Assembly (NCBI GenBank): GCA_035296385.1
Contig: DATHBB010000129.1
Span: 1 to 55,264, forward strand
Direction: 5' to 3'
Length of the DNA stretch: 55,264 bases
Source of the DNA: JAIVJZ01 sp035296385
GTDB taxonomy: Bacteria; Acidobacteriota; Blastocatellia; Pyrinomonadales; Pyrinomonadaceae
A model generated the notes under the pieces. It was not told the DNA's origin and ran no database searches. It was given only the letters and a program-made list of their open reading frames with translations. The first letter of the stretch is position 1. Every line of letters starts with the position of its first letter. This document shows positions 16,149-23,989 of the stretch, piece after piece. Made by a program: the position numbers and the translations under genes.

Positions 16149-16808
16149 CTAGGGGATGCGAACCGGAGTGTCGGGCGTGTTGATAAATTCCTCGCCCTTT
16201 TGTCTGGGGCGCGGCGGCGCGGCGACGACCTTCGGTTGGCCTTGCGGGAGACGTTCGGGCTGGCGGCGCGCGCCGACCGCAGACTTGAAAGCTATCCCCT
16301 CGTCGCGCCCCGCGCCGTTCAAGCTCAACACGCGCGCCCCGCTCCATTCGGAAGAACGCAGGCTCAACGAGTAGCGGCCTTCCTCGCCCGGCGCGAGGTC
16401 TGCCGGTTCGACTTCGATTTTACGACGTTCGGTCGCGGTCGCGCTCCGCCGCTTCAACTCCATTTCGAGGCTCAAATCCTCAAGTTTCTTGTCCGAGATG
16501 TTGCGTATCGTGCCCGTGATGAGCGCGTCCGCCCCTCTGAGTCTGGCCTCGTCCTCAAATATCTGCGCTTCGGGCGGCGCGTTAATTTTTGTCTTTTGTT
16601 CCGCCGGTTGAGCCGCGCGCACGCGTTCGAGTTGGCGCGCGCGCAGGTAACGATAGCCTATGAGGAGCGCGCTGGCGACCGCCAGCGCGCAGGCGATGGC
16701 CCCGAACTTCACCCACTTCGAGGGAGCGCCCTCGCTCTCCTCCAACAACAGGTGCGGCTCGGAATTTCCCTCGTTGATGTCCCGTTTACTGCTCATCCCT
16801 TCAAACAT
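16149..16808 (-). CDS. Single-pass membrane protein of unknown function
   Basis: 219 residues. A cytoplasmic N-terminal segment of about 30 residues is followed by one membrane helix (GAIACALAVASALLIGYRYL) and an external beta-rich domain. That domain reads ADALITGTIRNISDKKLEDL, then VEPADLAPGEEGRYSLSL. This resembles the FxLYD-type folds found in bacterial envelope proteins, although the family call is uncertain. The C-terminus is Pro/Arg-rich and probably disordered. It is the middle gene of three consecutive minus-strand envelope genes. ATG 16796 is an alternative start. Confidence 0.6.
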   Translation of the reverse strand: MFEGMSSKRDINEGNSEPHLLLEESEGAPSKWVKFGAIACALAVASALLIGYRYLRARQLERVRAAQPAEQKTKINAPPEAQIFEDEARLRGADALITGTIRNISDKKLEDLSLEMELKRRSATATERRKIEVEPADLAPGEEGRYSLSLRSSEWSGARVLSLNGAGRDEGIAFKSAVGARRQPERLPQGQPKVVAAPPRPRQKGEEFINTPDTPVRIP

Positions 16809-16892
16809 CTTCTTTCAAAATTACTTTAAGCGGAGACGGCTAAACCGTTGAAACTCTTGATACAACGGCGGCGCGAACGATTCACAGGAAAA

Positions 16893-17540
16893 TTACTGCG
16901 AACTTCCCGTCGGCGCGGGGACGGGCGGCCCGCCCGTGAGTTTTTCAACGAGCGCGATGATGAGTTCCTGCTCGGCTATGCCGGAACTGCGCAGGCTCAC
17001 CCATTCCGCGCCGGAGGCTCCGTCGCTGCGCCCCTCTACGCGCGCGTTGACGGCAACGCTCGTCGTGGTGGCGTCGAGCGGCAGCACTTCTATGATGTAG
17101 GTGTAGCGCCCCTGAGTCCAGCCGCGCGAATTCTCCTGCGTCAACTCGGCGTAACGGTTCAACTCCGTAGAGGCCACGACCGCGCCTTTGACGAACCTGA
17201 AAGGCTGACTGATGAGCACTCCCTCGTCCGTCTTCGAGACGCTCGTGTCGAGGATCAACTTCCGTTCGGCCATCAATTCTTCTACGGCGCGCAAAACTAT
17301 GTCGCGCCTGATCGTGAAGCGGTAGGGGTTCGGGATGGGCGGCGGCGTAGGCGTGCGGCCTTTCCCGAAATCGATCCCGCGCCCCGCGCCCGTGTTCTGC
17401 TTGACGCCGTTGTTGCCCGGCGAGCGGTCAGTGCCCGCATCGCGTATGCGGTCGTTCTGCCTGTCCACACCCTTTTCCTGGGCGGAGACGTGGCAGGCGG
17501 CGAGGAGCAGAAACATGCAGAGCGTTAAGACTTTTTTCAT
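16893..17540 (-). CDS. Putative lipoprotein of unknown function
   Basis: 215 residues. The N-terminus MKKVLTLCMFLLLAAC carries a lipobox-like LAAC, so it is probably lipid-anchored. A Gly/Pro-rich linker (to about residue 70) precedes an alpha/beta domain with paired strands: LILDTSVSKTDEGVLISQPF and TQGRYTYIIEVLPLDATTTS. No known catalytic motif is seen. GAAAGG lies just upstream of the start. It is transcribed in the same direction as the single-pass membrane protein gene, 84 bases away. Confidence 0.65.
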   Translation of the reverse strand: MKKVLTLCMFLLLAACHVSAQEKGVDRQNDRIRDAGTDRSPGNNGVKQNTGAGRGIDFGKGRTPTPPPIPNPYRFTIRRDIVLRAVEELMAERKLILDTSVSKTDEGVLISQPFRFVKGAVVASTELNRYAELTQENSRGWTQGRYTYIIEVLPLDATTTSVAVNARVEGRSDGASGAEWVSLRSSGIAEQELIIALVEKLTGGPPVPAPTGSSQ

Positions 17541-17693
17541 TGCTAACCTTTCGGCCTCACACGTGAGCGCCTCAGTCTCTTTAGTGTCTCAATCGACGGG
17601 GAGATGTATGGAGAATAAAACAATGCCCAAGTCTTTTCAAGAAAGAGTTGCGAGCGGGTGAATGTTCGAAGCGAAATTATTCCCGGCGCACGA

Positions 17694-18776
17694 TCAATTG
17701 TTCGTGTTGGCGGCGGGCGCGACGTTACCGGCGTCGCGTTCGCGCTCCCAGGCGCGCAAAGCCTGCACGCCTCGCTGAAAGTCTCGCTCGTTGTTATAGA
17801 AATTGTGTGCGCCGTCGTCGCGCGAAGGTTCGCGTACGTAGTAGAGATAGTCCGTGGCGGCGGGGCGCAGCGCGGCTTCTAAAGAACGTGCGCCGGAAGA
17901 AGCGATTGGCCCCGGCGGAAGTCCGCGCACCTTCCGCGTGTTATATGGCGACTCGCGATCCAGATCGCTCTGATAAACTTTTCCGTCATTCCTCCATTTA
18001 CCGGCCAGCTTCGAAGCGTAGATGACCGTCGAGTCGATGCCGAGCGGCATACCGATTTTGAGCCGGTTATAGATCACAGACGCCACGAGAGGTCTCTCAT
18101 CTTTCAACTTCGCCTCGGTCTCTACGAGCGAGGCGATGGTGACGATCTGGCGCGGCGTTTTATCGAGCGAGAGAGTCTGGTCGCCGGTCTGCTCGCGCCA
18201 GACCTGCCGGAAGCGTTTGACCATCGCAGAGACCATCTGGCGCGGGGAAGTGTCCGGAGGGAAACTGTAGGTGTCCGGGTAGAGATAGCCTTCGAGGTTC
18301 GTGGCTTGCGCGTCGAGGTCGCGTATGTCGCTCGTGTCGTCCAACAGGGCCAGGGCTTCTTCAACGTTGGCGAGTTTGAGTTCGGGAATACGCGCCATCG
18401 CCGCGGCGATGTCCCAGCGCGTCCAGCCTTCGATGACGGTGAAGCGCGCGAGCCTCTGCTGTCCCTCTTCGAGTTTGCGCAGCACGCCGAGCGGCGAGAT
18501 AGGAGAGGGGAAACGATACTCGCCCGCTTTGAGGCGCGGGGCAGCGCCGCTGAATCGTATGTAGAGGCGGAGAGGCCACTCGCGTCCGATAACGCCGGAA
18601 GATGAGAGGCGTGCGACGGTTTCGTCGGGCGTCGAGCCGCGTGGGATTTCGATATATTGGTTTGAGAGGGGATGGGCGATGGGTTTATGTAGTTCGCGAT
18701 ATAGCCAAAAGGCGAAAGCTCCCGCCGCGCAGACGGAGAGTGCGAGAAGGATTGCCAGCAAGCGAAAAATTTTCAT
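17694..18776 (-). CDS. mltG: Endolytic murein transglycosylase MltG
   Basis: 360 residues, a full-length YceG/MltG protein. An N-terminal membrane anchor (FRLLAILLALSVCAAGAFAF) is followed by a LysM-like region (IEIPRGSTPDETVARLSSSG). The catalytic domain has IASLVETEA with the key Glu near residue 219, then VASVIYNRLKIGMPLGIDST and YNTRKVRGLPPGPIASSG. It cleaves nascent peptidoglycan strands in the periplasm and sets glycan chain length. The adjacent upstream gene on the same strand is ruvX, a pairing common in bacteria. The C-terminal tail is low-complexity (Ala/Asn). Confidence 0.95.
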   Translation of the reverse strand: MKIFRLLAILLALSVCAAGAFAFWLYRELHKPIAHPLSNQYIEIPRGSTPDETVARLSSSGVIGREWPLRLYIRFSGAAPRLKAGEYRFPSPISPLGVLRKLEEGQQRLARFTVIEGWTRWDIAAAMARIPELKLANVEEALALLDDTSDIRDLDAQATNLEGYLYPDTYSFPPDTSPRQMVSAMVKRFRQVWREQTGDQTLSLDKTPRQIVTIASLVETEAKLKDERPLVASVIYNRLKIGMPLGIDSTVIYASKLAGKWRNDGKVYQSDLDRESPYNTRKVRGLPPGPIASSGARSLEAALRPAATDYLYYVREPSRDDGAHNFYNNERDFQRGVQALRAWERERDAGNVAPAANTNN

Positions 18777-18895
18777 GCGAAATTACGTTAACGGATATTA
18801 CTTAAACGTTGATATATCAAAACTTACGTTCGCAAACCAAATGAATAATAAATGAATAGTTGCAAACGTCTCCGTCTGGTTTGCGACAGCTTTCT

Positions 18896-19375
18896 TTATT
18901 CCGTCAAACTTTCCTTTTGAGAGATGAAATCTCGCAAAATAAGCGCGGCGGCTTCGCTGTCGAGACGTGCGATTAGCTCTGTGCCGCTCACTCCCGCGTC
19001 GCGCAGAGATTCGCCGGCTGCGTGCGATGTGAGCCGTTCGTCCTGCAAATGCACGGGCACATCCAGCGAGAGGGAGAGATTGCGTGCGACGCGACGCGCC
19101 TCCCGCGCTGCGTCGCCTTCCGTGCCGTCCATGTTTAGCGGCAAACCAATGACCACCCCTTGTGCGTCAAAGCTGCGTCGCAAATCAGAGATTTGCCGGA
19201 GCAGCGTTTTCCAGTTAGTTCGATGAAGCGGTGCGAGCGGTTTGACAGTCAGTTGCAACTCGTCGCTTAAGGCGACGCCGACGCGCTTCGTGCCCAGGTC
19301 GAGCGACAACAGACGGCCTTTAACCTTGCACGGCTCCGGCTCGTCAGAAGGTTTTGGAAATTCCGGTTTCGGCAA
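18896..19375 (-). CDS. ruvX: Putative pre-16S rRNA nuclease / Holliday junction resolvase YqgF
   Basis: 159 residues, RNase H fold. Motifs present: LSLDLGTKRVGVALSD with the first catalytic Asp, VIGLPLNMDGTEG, HLQDERLTSHAA with the Glu, and RLDSEAAALIL with the last Asp. The E. coli homologue trims the 5' end of 16S rRNA; the older name refers to junction resolution. It lies 119 bases upstream of mltG on the same strand and is probably co-transcribed with it. Confidence 0.93.
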   Translation of the reverse strand: MPKPEFPKPSDEPEPCKVKGRLLSLDLGTKRVGVALSDELQLTVKPLAPLHRTNWKTLLRQISDLRRSFDAQGVVIGLPLNMDGTEGDAAREARRVARNLSLSLDVPVHLQDERLTSHAAGESLRDAGVSGTELIARLDSEAAALILRDFISQKESLTE

Positions 19376-19445
19376 ACTAAATTTTATTGCAAGCGTTTGA
19401 AGTATAGCGCAGCCGCACGTTAGACGGCCAATTAGCCCGACCGTC

Positions 19446-19475
19446 TTGCGACGCGCGAGAGGGCTACTGTATCAT
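19446..19475 (+). promoter_or_regulatory. Candidate sigma-70-type promoter for the S41-family gene
   Basis: TTGCGA (19446-19451) and TATCAT (19470-19475) are 18 bases apart, 80 bases before the start codon at 19556. It is a reasonable match by eye and is not tested further. Confidence 0.4.
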
Positions 19476-19555
19476 CACTCCCAGCCTGCCGTGCAATTTG
19501 GCCTGACAGGTGTTGGAACAATCCGGCGCTCTAAAAAGTTTTCTTGAGGTGAACG

Positions 19556-20836
19556 ATGTCATTTCGCAGTAAATTTCTCGTAGTGGTTTTCTCCGCCACG
19601 CTCGCGCTGTACGCGGTGGTCGGCGGTTTGATGTTTACACGCGCGCAGCAGCAGAACGACCCGGGCGCGCAGCTACGAATTTTCGAGAGCGTCCTCCAAC
19701 ACATACACGACGATTACGTTGACGAGCCGGATTTGAACAAGGTGCGCGCGGGCGCTTTGCGCGGCCTCGCCTACGGGCTTGATCCTTATTCGACGTATCT
19801 GACGGTCGATCAAGTGCGCGATTATCGCGTCGGGCTGGAGAAAGACAAGGCCGGAATCGGCGCGGAGCTATCGCAGGTGGCCTCTTACCTCTACGTGATC
19901 GCGCCCGTGAAGGGCGGCCCCGCCGAGCAAGCGGGCGTGCAGGCGGGCGACATCATAGAGTATATCGACAACAAAGCGACGCGCGACATTTCGCTCTACG
20001 ACGCCAGGCAACTACTGAACGGCGCTTCGGGGACGGAAGTGAAAGTTCGCATACTTCGTGCGGGCACGCGCCCGCTGACGGTCACGATCAAGCGCGCGCC
20101 GTTGCAAACGCCCGGCGCCGAGACGCGCATGGAGGCGGCGAAGGTCGGAGTCGTAAAGATCAACAGTCTGGCGGAGGGCGAATCGGCCATCGTGCAGAAG
20201 CGCGTGCAGGAGTTGCAGAAACAGGGTTCGCAAAAACTGGTGTTGGACTTGCGCGGCGTGGCGGGCGGTTCGCTCACGGAGGGCGTCAAGGTGGCGAACC
20301 TCTTCATCAAGGACGGCGCGCTGGCGCAAACCATCGGGCGCGGCAACAAGAGCCTCAAAACTTTTATGGCCGACCCGAAACTCGCCATCTTCGACGGGCA
20401 AGTTGTCGTCTTGATTGATCGCGGCACGGCGGGGGCTGCGGAAGTAGTCGCGTCGGCCTTCATAGAGCGGAAGCGTGGCGAGGTTGTCGGCGAAAAGAGT
20501 TTCGGCGCGGGCGCGGAGCAGCAATTGTTCCCGCTGCGCAACGGCGACGGGCTTCTTTTGACGACCGTGAAGTGGGCTTCGTCGGCGGGCAAGTCGTTCA
20601 TCGGCGCGGGCGTTACGCCGACGTTTGAAGTCAAACGACCGGAGTTGGCCGCAGCTATTGATCCGGACGAGTTGACGGGGAACGACGACGATGCAATTGC
20701 GGCTCCGACGCAGAACGGCGAGAGAAGAGAAGTCGCTCCCGAAGCCGCGTCGCCCAAGCAGCAGCCCGAAGACACGCAGTTGAAGAAAGCCCTCGAACTG
20801 CTCAAAGACAAACCGGCGCAGCAAAAGGCTGCTTAA
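19556..20836 (+). CDS. S41-family protein lacking the catalytic Ser-Lys pair (pseudopeptidase)
   Basis: 426 residues with the layout of a C-terminal-processing peptidase: membrane anchor or signal (FLVVVFSATLALYAVVGGLM), an N-terminal region with YGLDPYSTYL, a PDZ domain (about 95-180, GGPAEQAGVQAGDIIEYIDN), then the S41 core. In active members the core has SASASE/TASASE with the Ser nucleophile and GKG with the general-base Lys. Here these read GTAGAAE (Gly near residue 293) and FGAGAE (Ala near residue 318), so both catalytic residues are missing. The fold is otherwise intact, with no frameshift. It may act as a scaffold or regulator in the periplasm. A low-complexity acidic and Gln-rich tail follows residue 360. 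Confidence 0.85.
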   Translation: MSFRSKFLVVVFSATLALYAVVGGLMFTRAQQQNDPGAQLRIFESVLQHIHDDYVDEPDLNKVRAGALRGLAYGLDPYSTYLTVDQVRDYRVGLEKDKAGIGAELSQVASYLYVIAPVKGGPAEQAGVQAGDIIEYIDNKATRDISLYDARQLLNGASGTEVKVRILRAGTRPLTVTIKRAPLQTPGAETRMEAAKVGVVKINSLAEGESAIVQKRVQELQKQGSQKLVLDLRGVAGGSLTEGVKVANLFIKDGALAQTIGRGNKSLKTFMADPKLAIFDGQVVVLIDRGTAGAAEVVASAFIERKRGEVVGEKSFGAGAEQQLFPLRNGDGLLLTTVKWASSAGKSFIGAGVTPTFEVKRPELAAAIDPDELTGNDDDAIAAPTQNGERREVAPEAASPKQQPEDTQLKKALELLKDKPAQQKAA

Positions 20837-20857
20837 GAAAACTTAACCATTCAAACG

Positions 20858-20896
20858 AAAGAGGCCGGAGAGGAACGAACCTTCTCCGGCCTCTTT
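20858..20896 (+). terminator. Hairpin terminator after the S41-family gene
   Basis: A 14-bp stem, AAAGAGGCCGGAGA (20858-20871) with TCTCCGGCCTCTTT (20883-20896). It is followed by ATATTTAT and begins 22 bases after the stop codon. Confidence 0.85.
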
Positions 20897-20904
20897 ATAT
20901 TTAT

Positions 20905-20999
20905 CTCTGCGCCCCCTCTGTGTCCTCTGTGTCTCTGTGGTGAGTGCTTCTATAAAGCATTCACCACAGAGACACAGAGGACACGGAGGGGGCACAGAG
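20905..20999. repeat. Palindromic hairpin repeat, 42-bp arms
   Basis: Left arm 20905-20946 and right arm 20958-20999 differ at only 3 of 42 positions, all transitions. Same family as 2883-2977. It sits between the terminator and the convergent carboxylase gene. Confidence 0.9.
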
Positions 21000-21012
21000 G
21001 AAATCTACTTTA

Positions 21013-22587
21013 TTACAACGGAATGTTGCCGTGTTTTTTCGGCGGGTTGGTGTCGCGTTTGTTTTCGAGCAGCGCGAGCGCGCGTATGAGTTTGAGGCGA
21101 GTTTCGGCAGGCTCGATGATCTCGTCTATGAAGCCGCGCTCGGCGGCGACGTAAGGGTTGGCAAACTTCTCTTCAAACTCGGCGACGCGCGCCTGTCTCG
21201 CGCTTTCCTGATCTTCTGCTTCATTAATTTCGCGTCGATACAGAACGCCCACCGCGCCGCCCGCGCCCATCACGGCGATCTCGGCTGTAGGCCACGCGAG
21301 ATTGATGTCCGTGCGGATGTGCTTCGAGGCCATGACGCAGTAAGCGCCGCCGTAAGCCTTGCGCGTGATGACGGTGATCTTGGGGACGGTGGCTTCGGCG
21401 AAGGCGTAGAGGAGCTTTGCGCCGTGGCGTATGATGCCGCCGTGCTCCTGCCTGACGCCGGGGAGAAAACCGGGCACGTCTTCAAAGACTATCAGCGGGA
21501 TGTTGAAGCAGTCGCAAAAGCGCACGAAGCGCGCGGCCTTGACGGAGGCGTCTATGTCGAGCACGCCCGCGAGATACGCCGGTTGATTGGCGACGATGCC
21601 GACGCTTCGACCGGCGAGTCGCGCGAAGCCGACGACAATATTCGGCGCGTAAAATTCATGCGTCTCGAAAAAATAGTTGTCGTCAATGACGGCATGGATC
21701 ACGTCGCGTATGTCGTAGGGCTGATTCGACGCTTCGGGCACCATTGAATTCAGACGCTCATCGCGACGATCCGGCGGGTCGGTCGTTTGCACGCGCGGCG
21801 CTTCGTCCATGTTGTTGGAGGGGATGAAAGAGAGCAGTTCGCGTACGAGTTGGAGAGCGTGCTCGTCGGAGTCCGCGTCGAAGTGTGCGACGCCGGAGAT
21901 GCGGTTGTGCGTGTCTGCGCCGCCGAGTTCTTCTTTTGAGACTTCTTCGTGCGTGACGGCGCGGATCACGTCGGGGCCGGTGATGAACATGTAAGAAGTG
22001 TTCTTCACCATGACGTTGAAGTCCGTGATGGCGGGACTGTAGACCGCGCCGCCCGCGCACGGCCCCATGATGCAACTGATCTGCGGGACGACGCCCGAAG
22101 CCAAAGTGTTGCGCAGGAAAATGTCCGCGTAGCCGCCGAGACTGAGGACGCCTTCCTGTATGCGCGCGCCGCCCGAATCGTTGAGGCCGACGACGGGCGC
22201 GCCGACGCGCATCGCCAGGTCCATCACCTTGCAAATCTTTTCCGCGTGCGTCTCGGAGAGCGAACCGCCGAAGACCGTGAAGTCCTGCGCGAAGACGAAG
22301 ACGCGCCGCCCGTCAATCAGCCCGTAGCCGGTGACGACGCCGTCGCCCGGGTAAAGTTGCTCTTCGAGGCCGAAGTCGTGCGAGCGATGCACGACGTGTT
22401 TGTCAAACTCTTCAAAAGTCCCTTCGTCGAGCAAAAAGGCGATGCGCTCGCGCGCGGTCAACTTGCCCGCCGCGTGCTGGCGCGCGATGCGCTCCGCGCC
22501 GCCGCCCTCTTCGGCGCGACGCTCGCGCTCGCGCAGGCGTTCCAACTTAGATGGTTGCTGTTCTTTGCCGGTGCGTGTTGAAGCCAT
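21013..22587 (-). CDS. Acyl-CoA carboxylase carboxyltransferase subunit (propionyl/methylmalonyl type)
   Basis: 524 residues, the full length of a PccB/MmdA-type beta subunit. Carboxyltransferase motifs are continuous: VVGLNDSGGARIQEGV, ISCIMGPCAGGAVYSPA, a second half-site IVANQPAYLAGVLDIDAS, VFEDVPGFLPGVRQEHGGII, ITRKAYGGAYCVMASK, and the typical C-terminus KKHGNIPL. It transfers carboxyl groups between biotin and an acyl-CoA, most likely propionyl-CoA/methylmalonyl-CoA, in the cytosol. The biotin-carrying partner and mutase are not in this window. ATG 22587 gives the expected N-terminus. Confidence 0.92.
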   Translation of the reverse strand: MASTRTGKEQQPSKLERLRERERRAEEGGGAERIARQHAAGKLTARERIAFLLDEGTFEEFDKHVVHRSHDFGLEEQLYPGDGVVTGYGLIDGRRVFVFAQDFTVFGGSLSETHAEKICKVMDLAMRVGAPVVGLNDSGGARIQEGVLSLGGYADIFLRNTLASGVVPQISCIMGPCAGGAVYSPAITDFNVMVKNTSYMFITGPDVIRAVTHEEVSKEELGGADTHNRISGVAHFDADSDEHALQLVRELLSFIPSNNMDEAPRVQTTDPPDRRDERLNSMVPEASNQPYDIRDVIHAVIDDNYFFETHEFYAPNIVVGFARLAGRSVGIVANQPAYLAGVLDIDASVKAARFVRFCDCFNIPLIVFEDVPGFLPGVRQEHGGIIRHGAKLLYAFAEATVPKITVITRKAYGGAYCVMASKHIRTDINLAWPTAEIAVMGAGGAVGVLYRREINEAEDQESARQARVAEFEEKFANPYVAAERGFIDEIIEPAETRLKLIRALALLENKRDTNPPKKHGNIPL

Positions 22588-22657
22588 AAGGTTTCGAGTC
22601 TGTTGAAATGTCTAGGAAGCGGAATTGTACATCAACTGTCGAAGTCTCGCGTCTCGC

Positions 22658-23176
22658 CTAGTCGAGATGATCAAAAGGGAAAGCGCGGCGCACGATTAAA
22701 TCGATCAATTCGGCGAGCGCTTGCGGCACACGCTCGCGCACGGACACAGGATAATCGTAACGCGCGGCGTGTGCGATAAATTCCTCCTGATCGAGAATGC
22801 GATAGGAGAAGTCCGGCGCGACGAGCACGTCTATGTCCAGATCAACGAAGGTCAGGACGCGCCCGTCAAACTCCGCGGGCTGATTGATGTTGCAATAGTG
22901 GTTGCGAAGCGTGCCCGCCGGTTCGCGGAAACGAAAGACGCTGTACCAGCGATCCGTCCAGTAGTATTCGGTGCTGAGCGTGCCCGCCGCTATCGTGCCA
23001 AGCTGCGGGTGTCGAATCTCCTTCTCGAAGACGCCTTCGACAACGATTAACGAATCGCCGCGCGTTAACAGTCGCGCCTGCCACTCGCGGTGCAGGCGAC
23101 CGTCGAACTTGCGCGCGTGCACCGTGACGATCTCGTTTTGATCCTGCGCGGCGACTTCGGAACTTTCAACCCCCAT
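22658..23176 (-). CDS. DUF402-family protein (FomD-like nucleotide phosphatase fold)
   Basis: About 172 residues. The family core is clear: YYWTDRWYSVFRFREPAGT, then YCNINQPAEFDGRVLTFVDL and DIDVLVAPDFSYRILDQEEF, where the Asp and Glu residues match the DUF402 metal site. Known members hydrolyse nucleoside diphosphates or related compounds. The substrate here is open. The start is ATG 23176, with AAGGA about 11 bases upstream; an upstream ATG at 23230 would overlap the preceding gene. It lies 13 bases after the fumarylacetoacetase-family gene and is probably in the same operon. Confidence 0.78.
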   Translation of the reverse strand: MGVESSEVAAQDQNEIVTVHARKFDGRLHREWQARLLTRGDSLIVVEGVFEKEIRHPQLGTIAAGTLSTEYYWTDRWYSVFRFREPAGTLRNHYCNINQPAEFDGRVLTFVDLDIDVLVAPDFSYRILDQEEFIAHAARYDYPVSVRERVPQALAELIDLIVRRAFPFDHLD

Positions 23177-23189
23177 GCGCGGATCGTCC

Positions 23190-23987
23190 TTACTCGCCAG
23201 CGCGCACGGGATTGCCGAGCGTGCCGACACCTTCGACTTCGACTTCGCACACGTCGCTGTCCGCGAGCGGGCCGACGCCCGCGGGCGTCCCCGTAGAGAT
23301 CACGTCGCCCGCCTCCAGAGTCATGATGTGCGAGATATAGCGTATGAGATAAGGGACGGGGAAGGCCATCGCGCTCGTGCGCCCGCGCTGCCGCACCTCG
23401 CCATTAACGCGGGTTTCGACTTGAAGGTCGAACGGGTCGATGCCCGTCACGATGTAAGGGCCGACGGGACAGAAAGTGTCGAAAGACTTCGCGCGCGTAA
23501 ACTGCACGTCGCGGCGTTGCAGGTCGCGCGCGGTGACATCGTTGACGCAGGTGTAGCCGAGCACGTAGTCGAGCGAATTTTCGCTATCACTCAAACGATG
23601 GGCGCGGCGTCCGATAACCACTCCGAGTTCGCCTTCGTGTTCGACGCGCGCGGAGACGGAGGGCAGTTCGATGGCCGCCTCATGGCCCACGATTGACGAA
23701 GGCGGCTTGAGAAAAAGCAAAGGCTCATCGGGCATGGCGTTGCCGAGTTCGGCGGCGTGGTCTCTATAGTTGCGCCCGACGCAGACGATCTTGGAAGGCT
23801 TGACGGGCGCGAGCAATTTCACTTCGGAGAGCGCGACACCTTCGACAGACCAGGCGTGTGCGGCGGGCGACTCCTTCTGCGCGAAAATTTGCATCGCCGT
23901 GACGGGATAGACCGTCGCGTCGTTGATCAAGCCGTAGCTCGTTTCGCCATTTTTCGGGTTGATGAAGCGGCAGATTTTTTTGCTCAT
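23190..23987 (-). CDS. Fumarylacetoacetate hydrolase-family protein
   Basis: 265 residues. FAH fold motifs: IVCVGRNYRDHAAELG, EPLLFLKPPSSIVGHE, VEHEGELGVVIG with the two metal-binding Glu, CVNDVTARDLQ with the Asp, and DVISTGTPAGVG near the C-terminus. The short form fits acylpyruvate hydrolase, 2-hydroxyhepta-diene-dioate isomerase or oxaloacetate decarboxylase activities. Sequence alone does not choose among these. Its stop is 13 bases from the DUF402 start, and the FN3 lipoprotein gene ends 2 bases upstream, so the group is tightly packed. Confidence 0.88.
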   Translation of the reverse strand: MSKKICRFINPKNGETSYGLINDATVYPVTAMQIFAQKESPAAHAWSVEGVALSEVKLLAPVKPSKIVCVGRNYRDHAAELGNAMPDEPLLFLKPPSSIVGHEAAIELPSVSARVEHEGELGVVIGRRAHRLSDSENSLDYVLGYTCVNDVTARDLQRRDVQFTRAKSFDTFCPVGPYIVTGIDPFDLQVETRVNGEVRQRGRTSAMAFPVPYLIRYISHIMTLEAGDVISTGTPAGVGPLADSDVCEVEVEGVGTLGNPVRAGE

Positions 23988-23989
23988 CG

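Noticed and set aside
18581..18594. Third copy of CGCGTCCGATAACG as a regulatory site
   Set aside because: It lies inside the mltG coding sequence and encodes ordinary residues there.
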